60,824 nt of DNA, from positions 1-60,824 of the IMG/VR virus record IMGVR_UViG_3300045738_001878. One strand, 5' to 3'. The notes beneath the pieces are model-generated. The model was not told where the DNA came from and did no database searches. It saw only the letters and a list, made by a program, of their open reading frames with translations. Every line of letters starts with the position of its first letter. The stretch's first letter is position 1. Origin of the DNA: a virus. Shown one piece after another: positions 38,005 to 46,542 of this stretch. A program made the position numbers and the translations under genes.

Positions 38005-38039
38005 TAAAAAAAACCCCGCCCTCACGGGCGGGGTTTTTT
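38005..38039 (+). terminator. Rho-independent terminator after paralogue 1
   Basis: An 8-bp stem CCCCGCCC (38014-38021)/GGGCGGGG (38026-38033) with TCAC loop is followed by six T. The same stem and loop follows paralogue 2. Confidence 0.9.
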
Positions 38040-38049
38040 GTTTCTACAG

Positions 38050-38105
38050 TTCTATATATTATTGAAGACAAAGGCCAGAGAGATATATCCCTCAAGGAGA
38101 ACATA
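38050..38105 (+). promoter_or_regulatory. Promoter box and leader of the second paralogue
   Basis: TTCTATATAT (38050-38059) and TTGAAGACAAAGGCC match the first paralogue's leader closely. TTGA/TCAA pairing is shorter here, and AAGGAG lies at about 38094-38099 before the ATG at 38106. Confidence 0.5.
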
Positions 38106-38681
38106 ATGAGCGTATTTCAAGTAAATCTAAACAACACGGGGCAGGGGCTTCTTGACCAAGTTCATCAGACCACATCAGTACAGAGAACTATCTATGCTAT
38201 GGGTCCGGGTGGCGTAAGTCGCAAGCTAACAGACGGAGAACAATTCACAGATTGCAACTATTGGAAGCGATTTGCATATCCACAAGTTTCACTAGAAGAT
38301 GCTATTGTAGATGTGGTAACTGATGATGGCAGCGTATACAGCGATCTTGCTGTGGAAAATACATTTCCTAAAGTATACGATGTTACCGTAGACGCCAGTA
38401 GTACATATACATTGGCGACCAACATAGTAGATATTCTTGGTGACACTGGTGGACACGCTGTGTTCGCACAAATTACCAATACTACTGTCGCCGCTTCCGA
38501 CAAGAACGTAAAAGTTAAATTAAACGGATTGGCAGATAGTATTTTCGATCTAGCCAGTGGTGACACCCAGGTATTCAATGCTGGTGAACTAGCGATCACT
38601 CTAATTGAATTCGCAGATAATGGGTCCGAAGAACAAACCATTCAGATCGTTCTTTCAGTTCGCTCTTTGTGCGCTAGCTAA
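38106..38681 (+). CDS. Putative abundant virion protein, paralogue 2
   Basis: The 191-residue protein starts SVFQVNLNN and keeps the QFTDCNYWKRFAYPQVSL core, with the C-terminal VKLNGLADSIFDLASGDTQV and IVLSVRSLC. N-terminal residues 20-60 and the linker near 100 differ most from paralogue 1. The gene arose by tandem duplication, including its leader and terminator. The reason for two versions is unknown. Confidence 0.65.
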   Translation: MSVFQVNLNNTGQGLLDQVHQTTSVQRTIYAMGPGGVSRKLTDGEQFTDCNYWKRFAYPQVSLEDAIVDVVTDDGSVYSDLAVENTFPKVYDVTVDASSTYTLATNIVDILGDTGGHAVFAQITNTTVAASDKNVKVKLNGLADSIFDLASGDTQVFNAGELAITLIEFADNGSEEQTIQIVLSVRSLCAS

Positions 38682-38709
38682 CCCAAGTTTGTTTATAATG
38701 ACATAAATG

Positions 38710-38737
38710 AACCCCGCCCTCACGGGCGGGGTTTTAT
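38710..38737 (+). terminator. Rho-independent terminator, shared by convergent genes
   Basis: The stem CCCCGCCC (38712-38719)/GGGCGGGG (38724-38731) with TCAC loop is followed by TTTTATTT. It ends paralogue 2 and, read on the reverse strand, closes the beta-oxidation operon, whose last stop lies at 38738. Confidence 0.85.
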
Positions 38738-39916
38738 TTATTCGCACTTCTTTAAAAGGGTGGCTAACCCCTGTCCCATTCCTACGCACATTGTAGAAAT
38801 CCCTAAACTTTTTTCTTCTTCATGCATTAAATGAAATAAAGTGGTAGTTATTCTTGCCCCAGAGCATCCTAATGGGTGGCCTAACGCTATCGCTCCTCCC
38901 TTAAGATTAACCTTAGTATCAATTTCATTTATCAAATCTAAACCATCTAAACAAGCTAATACCTGTATTGAAAAAGCTTCATTTAATTCTATCAATTCTA
39001 TATCTTCAAGATTATAATTTTCTCCGCTAATATCAGGCACAGATTTTGATAAAAGCTCTGTGACGGCTGAAATGGGAGCTAAACCCATCACAGATGGGGA
39101 TACTCCTGTTTTAGAAAAACCTTTTATTTCTATTAATCTGTCCTTAGAAAAACCTTTTTCTAAAGCAAGTTCTTTTTCCATAATCAATAAGGCAGCAGCC
39201 CCATCTGAAATTGCTGACGAATTTCCTGCTGTCACTGTTCCTTGGGGGTTGAAAACAGGATTAAGATTGCCTAATTGGTCTATACTTGTATTATTTCTTA
39301 CTGGTTCGTCTACCTCAGCGTTGATATAAGCCCCTGAGACGCTGTGTGCGGGCGTCGGGACGGTTTCGCTGCTCCAATTAGCTTGTGAGGCCAATACGTG
39401 CGATCTAAGGGCAAATTCATCTTGTTCCCTTCTGCTTATTCCGGTGACAACAGACAGATACTCCGCAGTATATCCCATTACTTGAGATGCCCTTGATGAT
39501 GTCAAACAATATTCAGGATTTTCGTCATATTCGCAATCCATAGGGATATGTCCCATATGTTCAATTCCACCACACACATAACAATTACCCTCTCCAATCA
39601 TTATTTGTCGAGCGGCGTCATTTATTGCTTCTAAAGAAGAACCACATAACAAATTAATTGTCTTTGCGGTTGTTTCAACAGGCAGTTCTGCCCCTAAAGA
39701 AGCAAATCTGGCTATATTAAATCCTTGTTCCTTTTGTTGATTTACACAACCAAAAATAACTTCATTAACATCGCTTTTAGATATGTTTTCGTTTCTTTCA
39801 AAAATTGAATTGATTACATGTGTGCTAAGTTTTTCAGCACGTATATTTCTATAAATTCCATTTTTAGATTTGCCCATAGGGGTTCTAACGGCATCTACAA
39901 TTACTGGTATTTTCAT
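38738..39916 (-). CDS. fadA: 3-ketoacyl-CoA thiolase, FadA type
   Basis: The 392-residue protein closely follows E. coli FadA. Nucleophile Cys91 sits in INLLCGSSLEAINDAAR, His347 in GGAIALGHPLGCSGAR and Cys377 in CVGMGQG, with NEAF near 312. Thiolase cleaves 3-ketoacyl-CoA with CoA to acetyl-CoA plus a shortened acyl-CoA, the last step of the beta-oxidation cycle. Its ATG overlaps the stop of the FadB-like gene (TAATG), so translation is probably coupled. All motifs are intact and no frameshift is seen. Thiolases can also run in reverse, so acetoacetyl-CoA synthesis is possible, but the partner genes favour degradation. Confidence 0.96.
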   Translation of the reverse strand: MKIPVIVDAVRTPMGKSKNGIYRNIRAEKLSTHVINSIFERNENISKSDVNEVIFGCVNQQKEQGFNIARFASLGAELPVETTAKTINLLCGSSLEAINDAARQIMIGEGNCYVCGGIEHMGHIPMDCEYDENPEYCLTSSRASQVMGYTAEYLSVVTGISRREQDEFALRSHVLASQANWSSETVPTPAHSVSGAYINAEVDEPVRNNTSIDQLGNLNPVFNPQGTVTAGNSSAISDGAAALLIMEKELALEKGFSKDRLIEIKGFSKTGVSPSVMGLAPISAVTELLSKSVPDISGENYNLEDIELIELNEAFSIQVLACLDGLDLINEIDTKVNLKGGAIALGHPLGCSGARITTTLFHLMHEEEKSLGISTMCVGMGQGLATLLKKCE

Positions 39917-41874
39917 TAAACAAGTCCCTCTTTATAAGGTGGATATCCGGTTCCAAATATCATTGCCATGTTTATCTCATAAGGCTCGTCAACTATTTTT
40001 TCGTCTAATATCATCTTCGCTTCTTTTTTCATGACCGACATTAATCTTTCTTCCACATCTACAGGAGCCGGGCGGACCTGCCCAGAGTCAGAAAATTTTC
40101 CTTTTCTTTTTGTACCTTTCCAACTATAAAATCCCGCACCTGTTTTTTGTCCTAGGGTGTTGTTTTCATAAAGTTGTTTGCAAAAACTGTCTTCTGGGCT
40201 TTTGATATAATCGTATTCTTCAACCATGCTATTAGAGGCATGTACCATTACATCAATTCCAACGAGGTCGGACAATTCCGCCGGACCCATTGGCCATCCA
40301 AAATCTTTCATTACTTTGTCTATATGTTCAAAGTCTATCCCCGAAGAGATCATATGATCGAATTCAACTAGGTAAGGCATTAGCACTCTATTCACAACAA
40401 ATCCTGCACAGTCGTTGCATACTAGAGGGGTCTTGCCCATTGCTATCGCCAGAGAACATAATATTCCCACTGTCCCGTCGCTGGTATCTTTCCCTTTTAC
40501 AATTTCTACAAGTGGCATTTTTGAAACAGGGTTAAAGAAATGCATGCCGCCAACCCTAGTTGCATTAAGTCCTTCTTTCAAATCATCTATTTTAAATGTA
40601 GAAGTATTTGTTGCAAAAACAGTTTCTTCCGTTGCGTAAGAAGCGGATTCACGAAGAACTCTTTTCTTTAGATTTATATCTTCGGGGACTGCTTCAATAA
40701 CCACATCGGCATTGCGGACAGCTTCTTCCAAATTGGTAGTTTCTTCAATTAAGTCCATTACTCTGCTGCATTCATTTATTGTGATATACCCCTTGCTAAC
40801 TTTGCTCATTAAGTAATCACGATTAGACTTTGTGGATTTTTCAATTTGACTGTCGTCTGGATCGTAAAGAGAAACTTTGATATTTGCTTTATTGGCGATT
40901 CCAAAAGCAATTCCACCTCCCATTACACCTGCCCCCAACACGGCTACTTTATTAATAGAAGAAGCCGATCTTGCATATGAAGCAGCCTTGGATTTTAGTT
41001 TTCTTTCACCAAAGAATATGTTGATGAGATTTCTAGAAACATCTGTTTTTGATAATTCGACAAAGGCTGTTTGTTCGTAAGTTAAAGCTTCATCTCTTTC
41101 CATTTTTCTACAAGTTTCTATTACTTCTAATGCTTTAATAGGTGCGGGGTAATTGCTCCCCGCCTTTTTAGAAACTGTTACTTTGGCAAATTTAAAAGTC
41201 ATCATCGCTTCAATCATGCCAAGTTTGATTGGGCTGGTTTTTTTATTTCTTCTTTTTTCTATTTCATTTCTTAACCCCTCAATTGTTTCAATAGCCACTT
41301 CTTCAAAGTTTGCATCTTTTTCTGCAATTGCATCAACAAGTCCCATTTTCAAAGCTTCTTTTGCTCTTAAAGTTCTTCCTGAACAAATAAGATCAATTGC
41401 ATTATCTGCACCAATGAGTCTTGGAAGTCTAGTAGTTCCTCCCCACGCCGGGAGTATTCCTAATTTGACTTCAGGGAGAGCAACCTGTGCTTGAGGTTCA
41501 GCCATTCGTCCCGAACATGCTAAGGCTATTTCAAGTCCTCCTCCCATTGCTGTTCCATTTATCCAAGCCAAAGTGGGGATCGGCATGTCTTCAATTTTAT
41601 TGAATACTTCTTGTCCTGACTTCACCACCTCTATTATTGCATCGTCGCTTTCTTGGCTCACAGCGACTAATTCTTTTACATCTGCTCCAGCGATGAATGA
41701 AGTTTTTCTACTTGCAAATACAATCCCTTTGTGATCTGCGTTTATGTTTCCCAATATATCATTGAGTTCGTCCATAGAACTTCGATCAAACGTATTAACG
41801 CTTTTTCCTGGTGAGTTAAAATATACAAATAAGATTCCATCTTTGATCTCAGTTTCAAAATTTTTATAACCCAT
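39916..41874 (-). CDS. Bifunctional enoyl-CoA hydratase / 3-hydroxyacyl-CoA dehydrogenase, FadB/FadJ type
   Basis: The 652-residue protein has an N-terminal crotonase domain and a C-terminal dehydrogenase. Residues 106-120 INGTAMGGGLEIALAC and 134-142 LPEVKLGIL carry the two catalytic glutamates, E115 and E135. At about 314-320 GAGVMGG starts the NAD-binding fold, and HFFNPVSKMPLVEIVKG holds the catalytic His445. FVVNRVLMPYL and GWPMGP are typical of the C-domain. It hydrates trans-2-enoyl-CoA and oxidises the 3-hydroxyacyl-CoA to 3-ketoacyl-CoA. The gene is 9 bases from the upstream acyl-CoA dehydrogenase stop and overlaps fadA by 1 base. It is somewhat shorter than E. coli FadB (729), mainly in the C-terminal part. 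FadB and FadJ cannot be told apart with confidence. Confidence 0.95.
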   Translation of the reverse strand: MGYKNFETEIKDGILFVYFNSPGKSVNTFDRSSMDELNDILGNINADHKGIVFASRKTSFIAGADVKELVAVSQESDDAIIEVVKSGQEVFNKIEDMPIPTLAWINGTAMGGGLEIALACSGRMAEPQAQVALPEVKLGILPAWGGTTRLPRLIGADNAIDLICSGRTLRAKEALKMGLVDAIAEKDANFEEVAIETIEGLRNEIEKRRNKKTSPIKLGMIEAMMTFKFAKVTVSKKAGSNYPAPIKALEVIETCRKMERDEALTYEQTAFVELSKTDVSRNLINIFFGERKLKSKAASYARSASSINKVAVLGAGVMGGGIAFGIANKANIKVSLYDPDDSQIEKSTKSNRDYLMSKVSKGYITINECSRVMDLIEETTNLEEAVRNADVVIEAVPEDINLKKRVLRESASYATEETVFATNTSTFKIDDLKEGLNATRVGGMHFFNPVSKMPLVEIVKGKDTSDGTVGILCSLAIAMGKTPLVCNDCAGFVVNRVLMPYLVEFDHMISSGIDFEHIDKVMKDFGWPMGPAELSDLVGIDVMVHASNSMVEEYDYIKSPEDSFCKQLYENNTLGQKTGAGFYSWKGTKRKGKFSDSGQVRPAPVDVEERLMSVMKKEAKMILDEKIVDEPYEINMAMIFGTGYPPYKEGLV

Positions 41875-41883
41875 TTTTTGTCC

Positions 41884-43803
41884 TTATTGTTTGTAGTTCA
41901 TTAATATTGTGCCTAAAGTTGATTTTGGTCCCAAGTTGGAACAAACAAAGTCTTCATCGCTAAGCTTCTCGCCAAGTTTGACTGATTTTCTTATTTGATG
42001 GTCATTAGGATGCTTTCCGAGTATCTCATTTTTTAAATTGTCACAAGCAACATCAGCGATTTGCTCAGTGATTTCATCATAATGTGTTGCTGTGTATCCT
42101 AATGTTGCCAACATGGTAATTAAATTTTGTATCTTATTAGACAAGAGCGACATCCTACATTGTTTATCCGCTAAACGAAGTTGGTATCTTCTCATTAATG
42201 AGCTTATTTCAGATGCAACCTTTTGTAGATTCTTAATTGCAAAGTCGGCATGGTTTTTAAGTTGTGGCGGGAAAGATTGATCATCAAATAATGTGGCAGA
42301 TTTAGGGTATAACTTTTCTTTAAAAAGCCACTTAGCATAAGGCAAAAACACTTTGTAATTTTTAATCACATCAATAGGAGACGGCTTCTTAATGCCAGCT
42401 TCCATCATTGCTTTGCCAATAGGTTCAAAATATTTAACTCCATGCTCTTTCACCAGCGATTTGAAAAATGCCATGTTTAGCATATCGCCCTCGCCCTCAT
42501 AAATCAATGGAGCTAAAAACTCATGAATATTATCTCCTATTAAGTGTCCATGTAAAAATGAACGGCCACCATGTGTTTTCATGCACAGATCAATTGCTGA
42601 TTCTTTTTGTTTCTCTGATCCAAACGTTTTAGCAACAATGCATTCCAACTCGCCTCTGTACCCTTGGTCTATAAGAGAAGAACACCAGTTTACAAGAGAA
42701 TTAGAAGATAAAATATATCCGGCTAATTTGGCGATCCTATTTTGAACTAGTTCTCTTTTAGCGATAGGTTGTCCATAGGTGATTCGGAAATTGGACCAAG
42801 GCAACATAGACCACAACATTACGTTCATACATCCGGCTGCATTTGCGCATAGTGCAATCCGCCCCAGGTTCAATCCGTGATAGGCAATGGTAAGCCCATT
42901 GCCTTTATTCGGTTTGATTAAATTTTCCTTTGGAACTTTGAAATTTTTAAAGACAAGACCATTATTGTTCAATCTAGACAAAGCATAAAGACCATACGTT
43001 TTTAATTGAAAATGGGCGCTTTCTTTTTCAGGCAAGTCTACTATTAGCACTTGTGGTTCATTGTCTATAAGACAAACAAGAGAAATCAATCTTCCACATA
43101 TGGCATTTGTTATAAATAGTTTTTCTCCATTTACGACATAATGATCTCCCTCAAGAGTTGCTGTAGTTTTTAGAGCCGTCATATCAGAACCGGCCCAAGG
43201 TTCTGTGAGAGCAAAAGCCGATAGCTTTTCCCCTGAAGCGAGAAGAGGAAGCCATTTTTCTTTTTGATCTTTGTCCCCAAAAGTTTTAATCGGATCGACT
43301 GCGCCAATGCACCCATGCACAGAAGCTAGTCCAGCCACACTTGGTTCCAACATTGCCATTTTAGATAAAAATGGAGCAAATCTAGAAAAGGAAATAGCTG
43401 GTTTTTCAACTATCCCCTTGATAGATCGTGTTGCCTGAACTGGAGCAATAGGAACTAAAAGGCCAAAATATCCTGCTTTAGATAAATCATTCAATAAATC
43501 TTTGCTTAATTTACCAGTTTCAGAATCATAAAGTGTGTCATTAATTTTATGATCGTTAAGTACCTCGTAACAATCTTTTGTAATTTGTAATTCTTCTTGA
43601 AAAGAGAAATTGAAAAACTCTTTGATGGGAAACTCTCTGTCCCACACTGCACGGTGTACTGGGCTGTGAGAGGTTTTGTACTTTTCCTTAAACAAGTTGT
43701 CTACTTGATCATCCGCTGTATCAACTTTGCCTATGCTTTTAGACTCTTCTTTAGTTTTTCCGCTTAACTCCATTGCGGTTTCAGCAAAAGATTTATTACT
43801 CAT
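41884..43803 (-). CDS. Acyl-CoA dehydrogenase (very-long-chain type)
   Basis: The 639-residue protein has the acyl-CoA dehydrogenase core: FALTEPWAGSDMTAL near 197-211, HYVVNGEKLFITNA at 221-234, and LIYEGEGDM with the catalytic Glu436 following the VLCAD/ACAD9 pattern. Its C-terminal 190 residues add a helical domain as in VLCAD, about the family's length (650). It does the first step of beta-oxidation, oxidising acyl-CoA to trans-2-enoyl-CoA with FAD and passing electrons to electron-transfer flavoprotein, which is not in the window. It is the first gene of the three-gene operon, with AAGAGGGCC before its ATG. E. coli FadE is a larger, different type, so I give no symbol. Confidence 0.93.
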   Translation of the reverse strand: MSNKSFAETAMELSGKTKEESKSIGKVDTADDQVDNLFKEKYKTSHSPVHRAVWDREFPIKEFFNFSFQEELQITKDCYEVLNDHKINDTLYDSETGKLSKDLLNDLSKAGYFGLLVPIAPVQATRSIKGIVEKPAISFSRFAPFLSKMAMLEPSVAGLASVHGCIGAVDPIKTFGDKDQKEKWLPLLASGEKLSAFALTEPWAGSDMTALKTTATLEGDHYVVNGEKLFITNAICGRLISLVCLIDNEPQVLIVDLPEKESAHFQLKTYGLYALSRLNNNGLVFKNFKVPKENLIKPNKGNGLTIAYHGLNLGRIALCANAAGCMNVMLWSMLPWSNFRITYGQPIAKRELVQNRIAKLAGYILSSNSLVNWCSSLIDQGYRGELECIVAKTFGSEKQKESAIDLCMKTHGGRSFLHGHLIGDNIHEFLAPLIYEGEGDMLNMAFFKSLVKEHGVKYFEPIGKAMMEAGIKKPSPIDVIKNYKVFLPYAKWLFKEKLYPKSATLFDDQSFPPQLKNHADFAIKNLQKVASEISSLMRRYQLRLADKQCRMSLLSNKIQNLITMLATLGYTATHYDEITEQIADVACDNLKNEILGKHPNDHQIRKSVKLGEKLSDEDFVCSNLGPKSTLGTILMNYKQ

Positions 43804-43930
43804 GAATTAAGGCCCTCTTAAAGAAACTAACAAATATAAGATAGTTTTATGTCGTTATCAATTTGATAAATTTTTTGTCAACATGGAACTAAATGGGATA
43901 TTTTCTTTTATTATGATTCTATCTTATAAC
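43804..43930. promoter_or_regulatory. Divergent gap between the beta-oxidation operon and the GT9 gene
   Basis: The 127-base gap is AT-rich and must hold the start sites of both directions. Read leftward, AACTATCTTATATTTG lies about 30-45 bases before the acyl-CoA dehydrogenase ATG. Read rightward, CTATCTTATAAC precedes the GT9 ATG at 43931. Both share CTATCTTATA, which may be a promoter element. No operator is recognised. Confidence 0.4.
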
Positions 43931-44902
43931 ATGGCACGCATTATACGCAAACGTGACCCAATAAAAAAGCCTCTTTCTGTAAGAGAATTTCACGAGAAGA
44001 AGAACAAAATTCTAATCTTGCGTGAAACAGGAGGGCTGGGGGATATCTTACTGCATCGGCATATATTCGAAGACTTCAAGCGGGTCATGCCAGATGTAGA
44101 GGTGGTATTCGCTTGTCCAACCAAATACCACGAGGCCGTTGCAGATCATCCTTACGTCAATGAGGTAGTTGATTCCCGAACCGTGAAATATCACGACTAC
44201 ATTGCACATTACAATACCACTAGTGCATGTACTCGACACGAGATGAGACATGTTCCGATGTCGAACAAAAACCGAAGCGACATTTGGGCAAATCACTGTG
44301 GCGTTCTGCTTACTAGACACAACATGCATATCACTCTTGATGAAGAGACTATAAAATTTGGGAAAAAGAAGCTACAGGAGGCTGGACATCGTGGCGATAG
44401 GCCATCTGTGATAATTAACCCCATATCAGCTATGTTGACAAAAGACCTTCAGGATTGGCAAATAGAAGGATTAATTGACGGCTTGCGAGAAAGGGGGATG
44501 TTTGTTATGGCCCTACACTTGTCCCCCATTGATGGCCTGCCATCTAATGTCCCTCAATTATATGGAATTAGAATAAAAGAATGGATGGGGGTATTAAATG
44601 CAGCAGATTATATCATTAGTGTTGATTCTGCTGCCTTTCACTTTGCGGGTGGAATTGGCAAGCCTTTGACGGGCATTTTCACTTTCGCAGACGGTAAGGT
44701 ATACGGTCGTCATTATGATTTCGTTCTAGTACAAAAACATAGAGATGATGGCAATTGGGAATGTGGGCCTTGTTATAACTGGCCAATGTGTCCGAAAGAA
44801 ACCAAGAGTCCAATAAAACCCTGCTGTACAGAAATAACAATTCAAATGATGCTGGATGGCGTAGATAAAATGATAGAGAAGTGGCCGTGGAAAACCAGTT
44901 AA
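43931..44902 (+). CDS. Glycosyltransferase family 9 (heptosyltransferase-like)
   Basis: The start is ATG 43931; an upstream ATG at 43883 would add a hydrophobic leader. The 323-residue protein opens KILILRETGGLGDILLHRHIFEDF, the GT9 nucleotide-sugar loop (GxGD) and helix. The C-half has DYIISVDSAAFHFAGGIGKPLTGIF, the DS/xxH..GKP donor-binding motif. A Cys-rich segment ends it (CGPCYNWPMCPKET). GT9 enzymes move heptose or related sugars in lipopolysaccharide cores or on proteins. The phage form may change the host surface or glycosylate fibres. Lone orientation next to the operon is typical of accessory genes. Confidence 0.8.
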   Translation: MARIIRKRDPIKKPLSVREFHEKKNKILILRETGGLGDILLHRHIFEDFKRVMPDVEVVFACPTKYHEAVADHPYVNEVVDSRTVKYHDYIAHYNTTSACTRHEMRHVPMSNKNRSDIWANHCGVLLTRHNMHITLDEETIKFGKKKLQEAGHRGDRPSVIINPISAMLTKDLQDWQIEGLIDGLRERGMFVMALHLSPIDGLPSNVPQLYGIRIKEWMGVLNAADYIISVDSAAFHFAGGIGKPLTGIFTFADGKVYGRHYDFVLVQKHRDDGNWECGPCYNWPMCPKETKSPIKPCCTEITIQMMLDGVDKMIEKWPWKTS

Positions 44903-45118
44903 TCACAATGAACCGCATGGATCATATTGGGGCATACCTCTCAGACAGTCTGTCGTCCTTCAGGGACACGTAATTGGTTCACCAGAGGAGAATAGCCAGA
45001 TTATGATTAAACGTCTCTAGAATGGCTCTCAGGGCTTTGCGGGTACAATAACTAATACACTAATGTCTTCATTTTTACCATTAGGATAACTCTATATAAG
45101 AAGAAGGAAAAATTCAAT
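44903..45118 (+). other. Noncoding 216-base region with stem-loops and a promoter box
   Basis: No credible gene is seen; a 21-codon frame (44908-44973) looks accidental. CCTCT/AGAGG (44937-44941 with 44984-44988) encloses hairpins CAGA/TCTG (44942-44952) and GTCC/GGAC (44955-44967). AGCCA/TGGCT (44994-44998 with 45023-45027) follows. CTCTATATAAG (about 45091) and AAGAAGGAAA come just before the gene at 45119. This may be a leader RNA or a small RNA; pairings were found by eye. Confidence 0.3.
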
Positions 45119-45364
45119 ATGCCAAATCTAATTAGACCAGGATCAACAAAAGTTATTACCAGGAACGGCGAAGTTGAACTTTACGTCGTCTTGGATTTGA
45201 ATGTTAATCTTAACACAGATGGCTTGCAATTATCTACTACTGCTGCAAAGGCACGCCAGGAGCAAGAAGAAGAGGATGAGGATAATGATAAGGTGAATTG
45301 GGCTATTCCTGAATTCGCTTCTGGAAAAGATAAAGTCAAATTTGGAAAGAATATAGAGGAGTAA
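45119..45364 (+). CDS. Small acidic protein before the actin-fold gene
   Basis: The 81-residue product starts after AGAAGGAAA. It has a short strand-rich N-part (VELYVVLDLNVNLNTD), an acidic stretch (EQEEEDEDNDK) and a C-terminal NWAIPEFASGKDKVKFGKN. It ends one base before the actin-like gene, which may make it an adaptor or regulator for that filament, as with partition genes. No family is recognised. Confidence 0.6.
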   Translation: MPNLIRPGSTKVITRNGEVELYVVLDLNVNLNTDGLQLSTTAAKARQEQEEEDEDNDKVNWAIPEFASGKDKVKFGKNIEE

Positions 45365-45365
45365 T

Positions 45366-46382
45366 ATGGCCATTGGATTTGATGCTGGTACATATAATTT
45401 AGTTTGTTGTCGTAGGGACGGAAAAAAGAAAGGCTTCACTCACAAGCGTGAAGTCAACGCATTCATTGAAATGCCAATAGAAAACCGATTCGTCTTCAAT
45501 ATGATGAAAAATGCAGGTGTGCCTCTGATCGAAAGAAAAGAAGCTGGAGTGGCATATGCACTTGGAGAGGCTGCTGTAAATATTGCCTACACAATGAATA
45601 ATGTAGAACTCAAGCGACCTATGAAAGATGGGTGTTTGAACCCAAGAGAAAAATATGCCCAGCAAGTTATGAGCATCATGATGCATAGTTTGCTGGATGA
45701 TCTCGACCATGAAAAAGAACTTCTATATTACTCTGTACCCGCAAACGCAATCAATCAAGAGACAGACGCCGATTATCACGCCAAGATACTTGAAGCTGTT
45801 TTCAATGCATTTGAAGACGAGAATGGGAAAAAAGTAGAAGCTCATCCAATTAATGAAGCTCTAGCTCTTGTGTATGCAGAACTCGAAAGCAAGTCATACA
45901 CAGGCATAGGAATTTCTTTTGGAGCCGGTATGGTAAATCTTTGCTTCTCTATTTTTGGTGCTCCTGCTTTTGAATTTTCTCTAGTAAACAGTGGTGATTG
46001 GATCGATAAGATGGCGGCAAAAGCTACGGGAGAATCTCCCACCTTCATCAATAAGGAAAAGATGAAGTTAGACCTAACCGTTGATTCTGATTCTCTAGTT
46101 CAAAGAGCAATTAAGTCTCAATATGAAATCATGATTCAGAAAACCATTACTGGCATCAAAAAGGGTGTAGAAAAAGCTGGAAACAAGGCTCGTGGTGACA
46201 ACGCAATCGATATTGTTATCGCTGGTGGTACTAGCTCTCCTCCTGGTTTCGAAAAACTCTTTTCCGATGTAATCAAAGAAGCAAATGTCCCAATTGAAAT
46301 TGGAGAGATTATCCAACCTTCTGATCCACTGTATTCGGTGGCCAGAGGATGTTTAGTAGCAGCGGAAGCTGCCGCTCAGTAA
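45366..46382 (+). CDS. Actin-fold ATPase (ParM/MreB/Hsp70 superfamily)
   Basis: The 338-residue protein has the three actin/Hsp70 ATPase motifs in order: phosphate-1 GFDAGTYNLVCC at 4-15, phosphate-2 near 183-195 GISFGAGMVNLCF, and adenosine IVIAGGTSSPPGF near 285-297. Length matches ParM and MreB rather than Hsp70. In phages, actin-like filaments move or centre viral DNA, or organise replication sites. It follows the small acidic gene by one base. Which filament family it belongs to needs a structure comparison. Confidence 0.8.
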   Translation: MAIGFDAGTYNLVCCRRDGKKKGFTHKREVNAFIEMPIENRFVFNMMKNAGVPLIERKEAGVAYALGEAAVNIAYTMNNVELKRPMKDGCLNPREKYAQQVMSIMMHSLLDDLDHEKELLYYSVPANAINQETDADYHAKILEAVFNAFEDENGKKVEAHPINEALALVYAELESKSYTGIGISFGAGMVNLCFSIFGAPAFEFSLVNSGDWIDKMAAKATGESPTFINKEKMKLDLTVDSDSLVQRAIKSQYEIMIQKTITGIKKGVEKAGNKARGDNAIDIVIAGGTSSPPGFEKLFSDVIKEANVPIEIGEIIQPSDPLYSVARGCLVAAEAAAQ

Positions 46383-46502
46383 AGTGTGTTATTCTGCAAT
46401 TTTTGCAAAAGTCACGCTAAATTATTGCGACAAGGAACGTATTGAAATAGAATAAGCTAAAAAGTAGAAAATACTCTAACTTTAAAGCTAAGTAAAGAAT
46501 AT

Positions 46503-46525
46503 AAAATCCTCTAATAGTGGATTTT
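46503..46525 (+). promoter_or_regulatory. Leader hairpin before the small gene at 46543
   Basis: AAAATCC (46503-46509) and GGATTTT (46519-46525) form a 7-bp stem with a 9-base loop and a T run in the right arm. It sits between the actin-fold gene and the AAAGGA site. The wider gap 46383-46542 also has TGCAA/TTGCA (about 46397-46409). It may be a terminator or a translation control element. Confidence 0.4.
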
Positions 46526-46542
46526 TGAAAGGATCGAAGCAG

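Noticed and set aside
38738-43803. Host DNA contamination or prophage border as the source of the fad genes
   Set aside because: Phage-type genes, terminators and overlaps continue without a break on both sides, and no attachment repeats or integrase are seen; it remains the main alternative to test.
44908-44973. 21-codon frame after the GT9 gene
   Set aside because: No ribosome site, very short, and it lies over paired stems that explain the sequence better.
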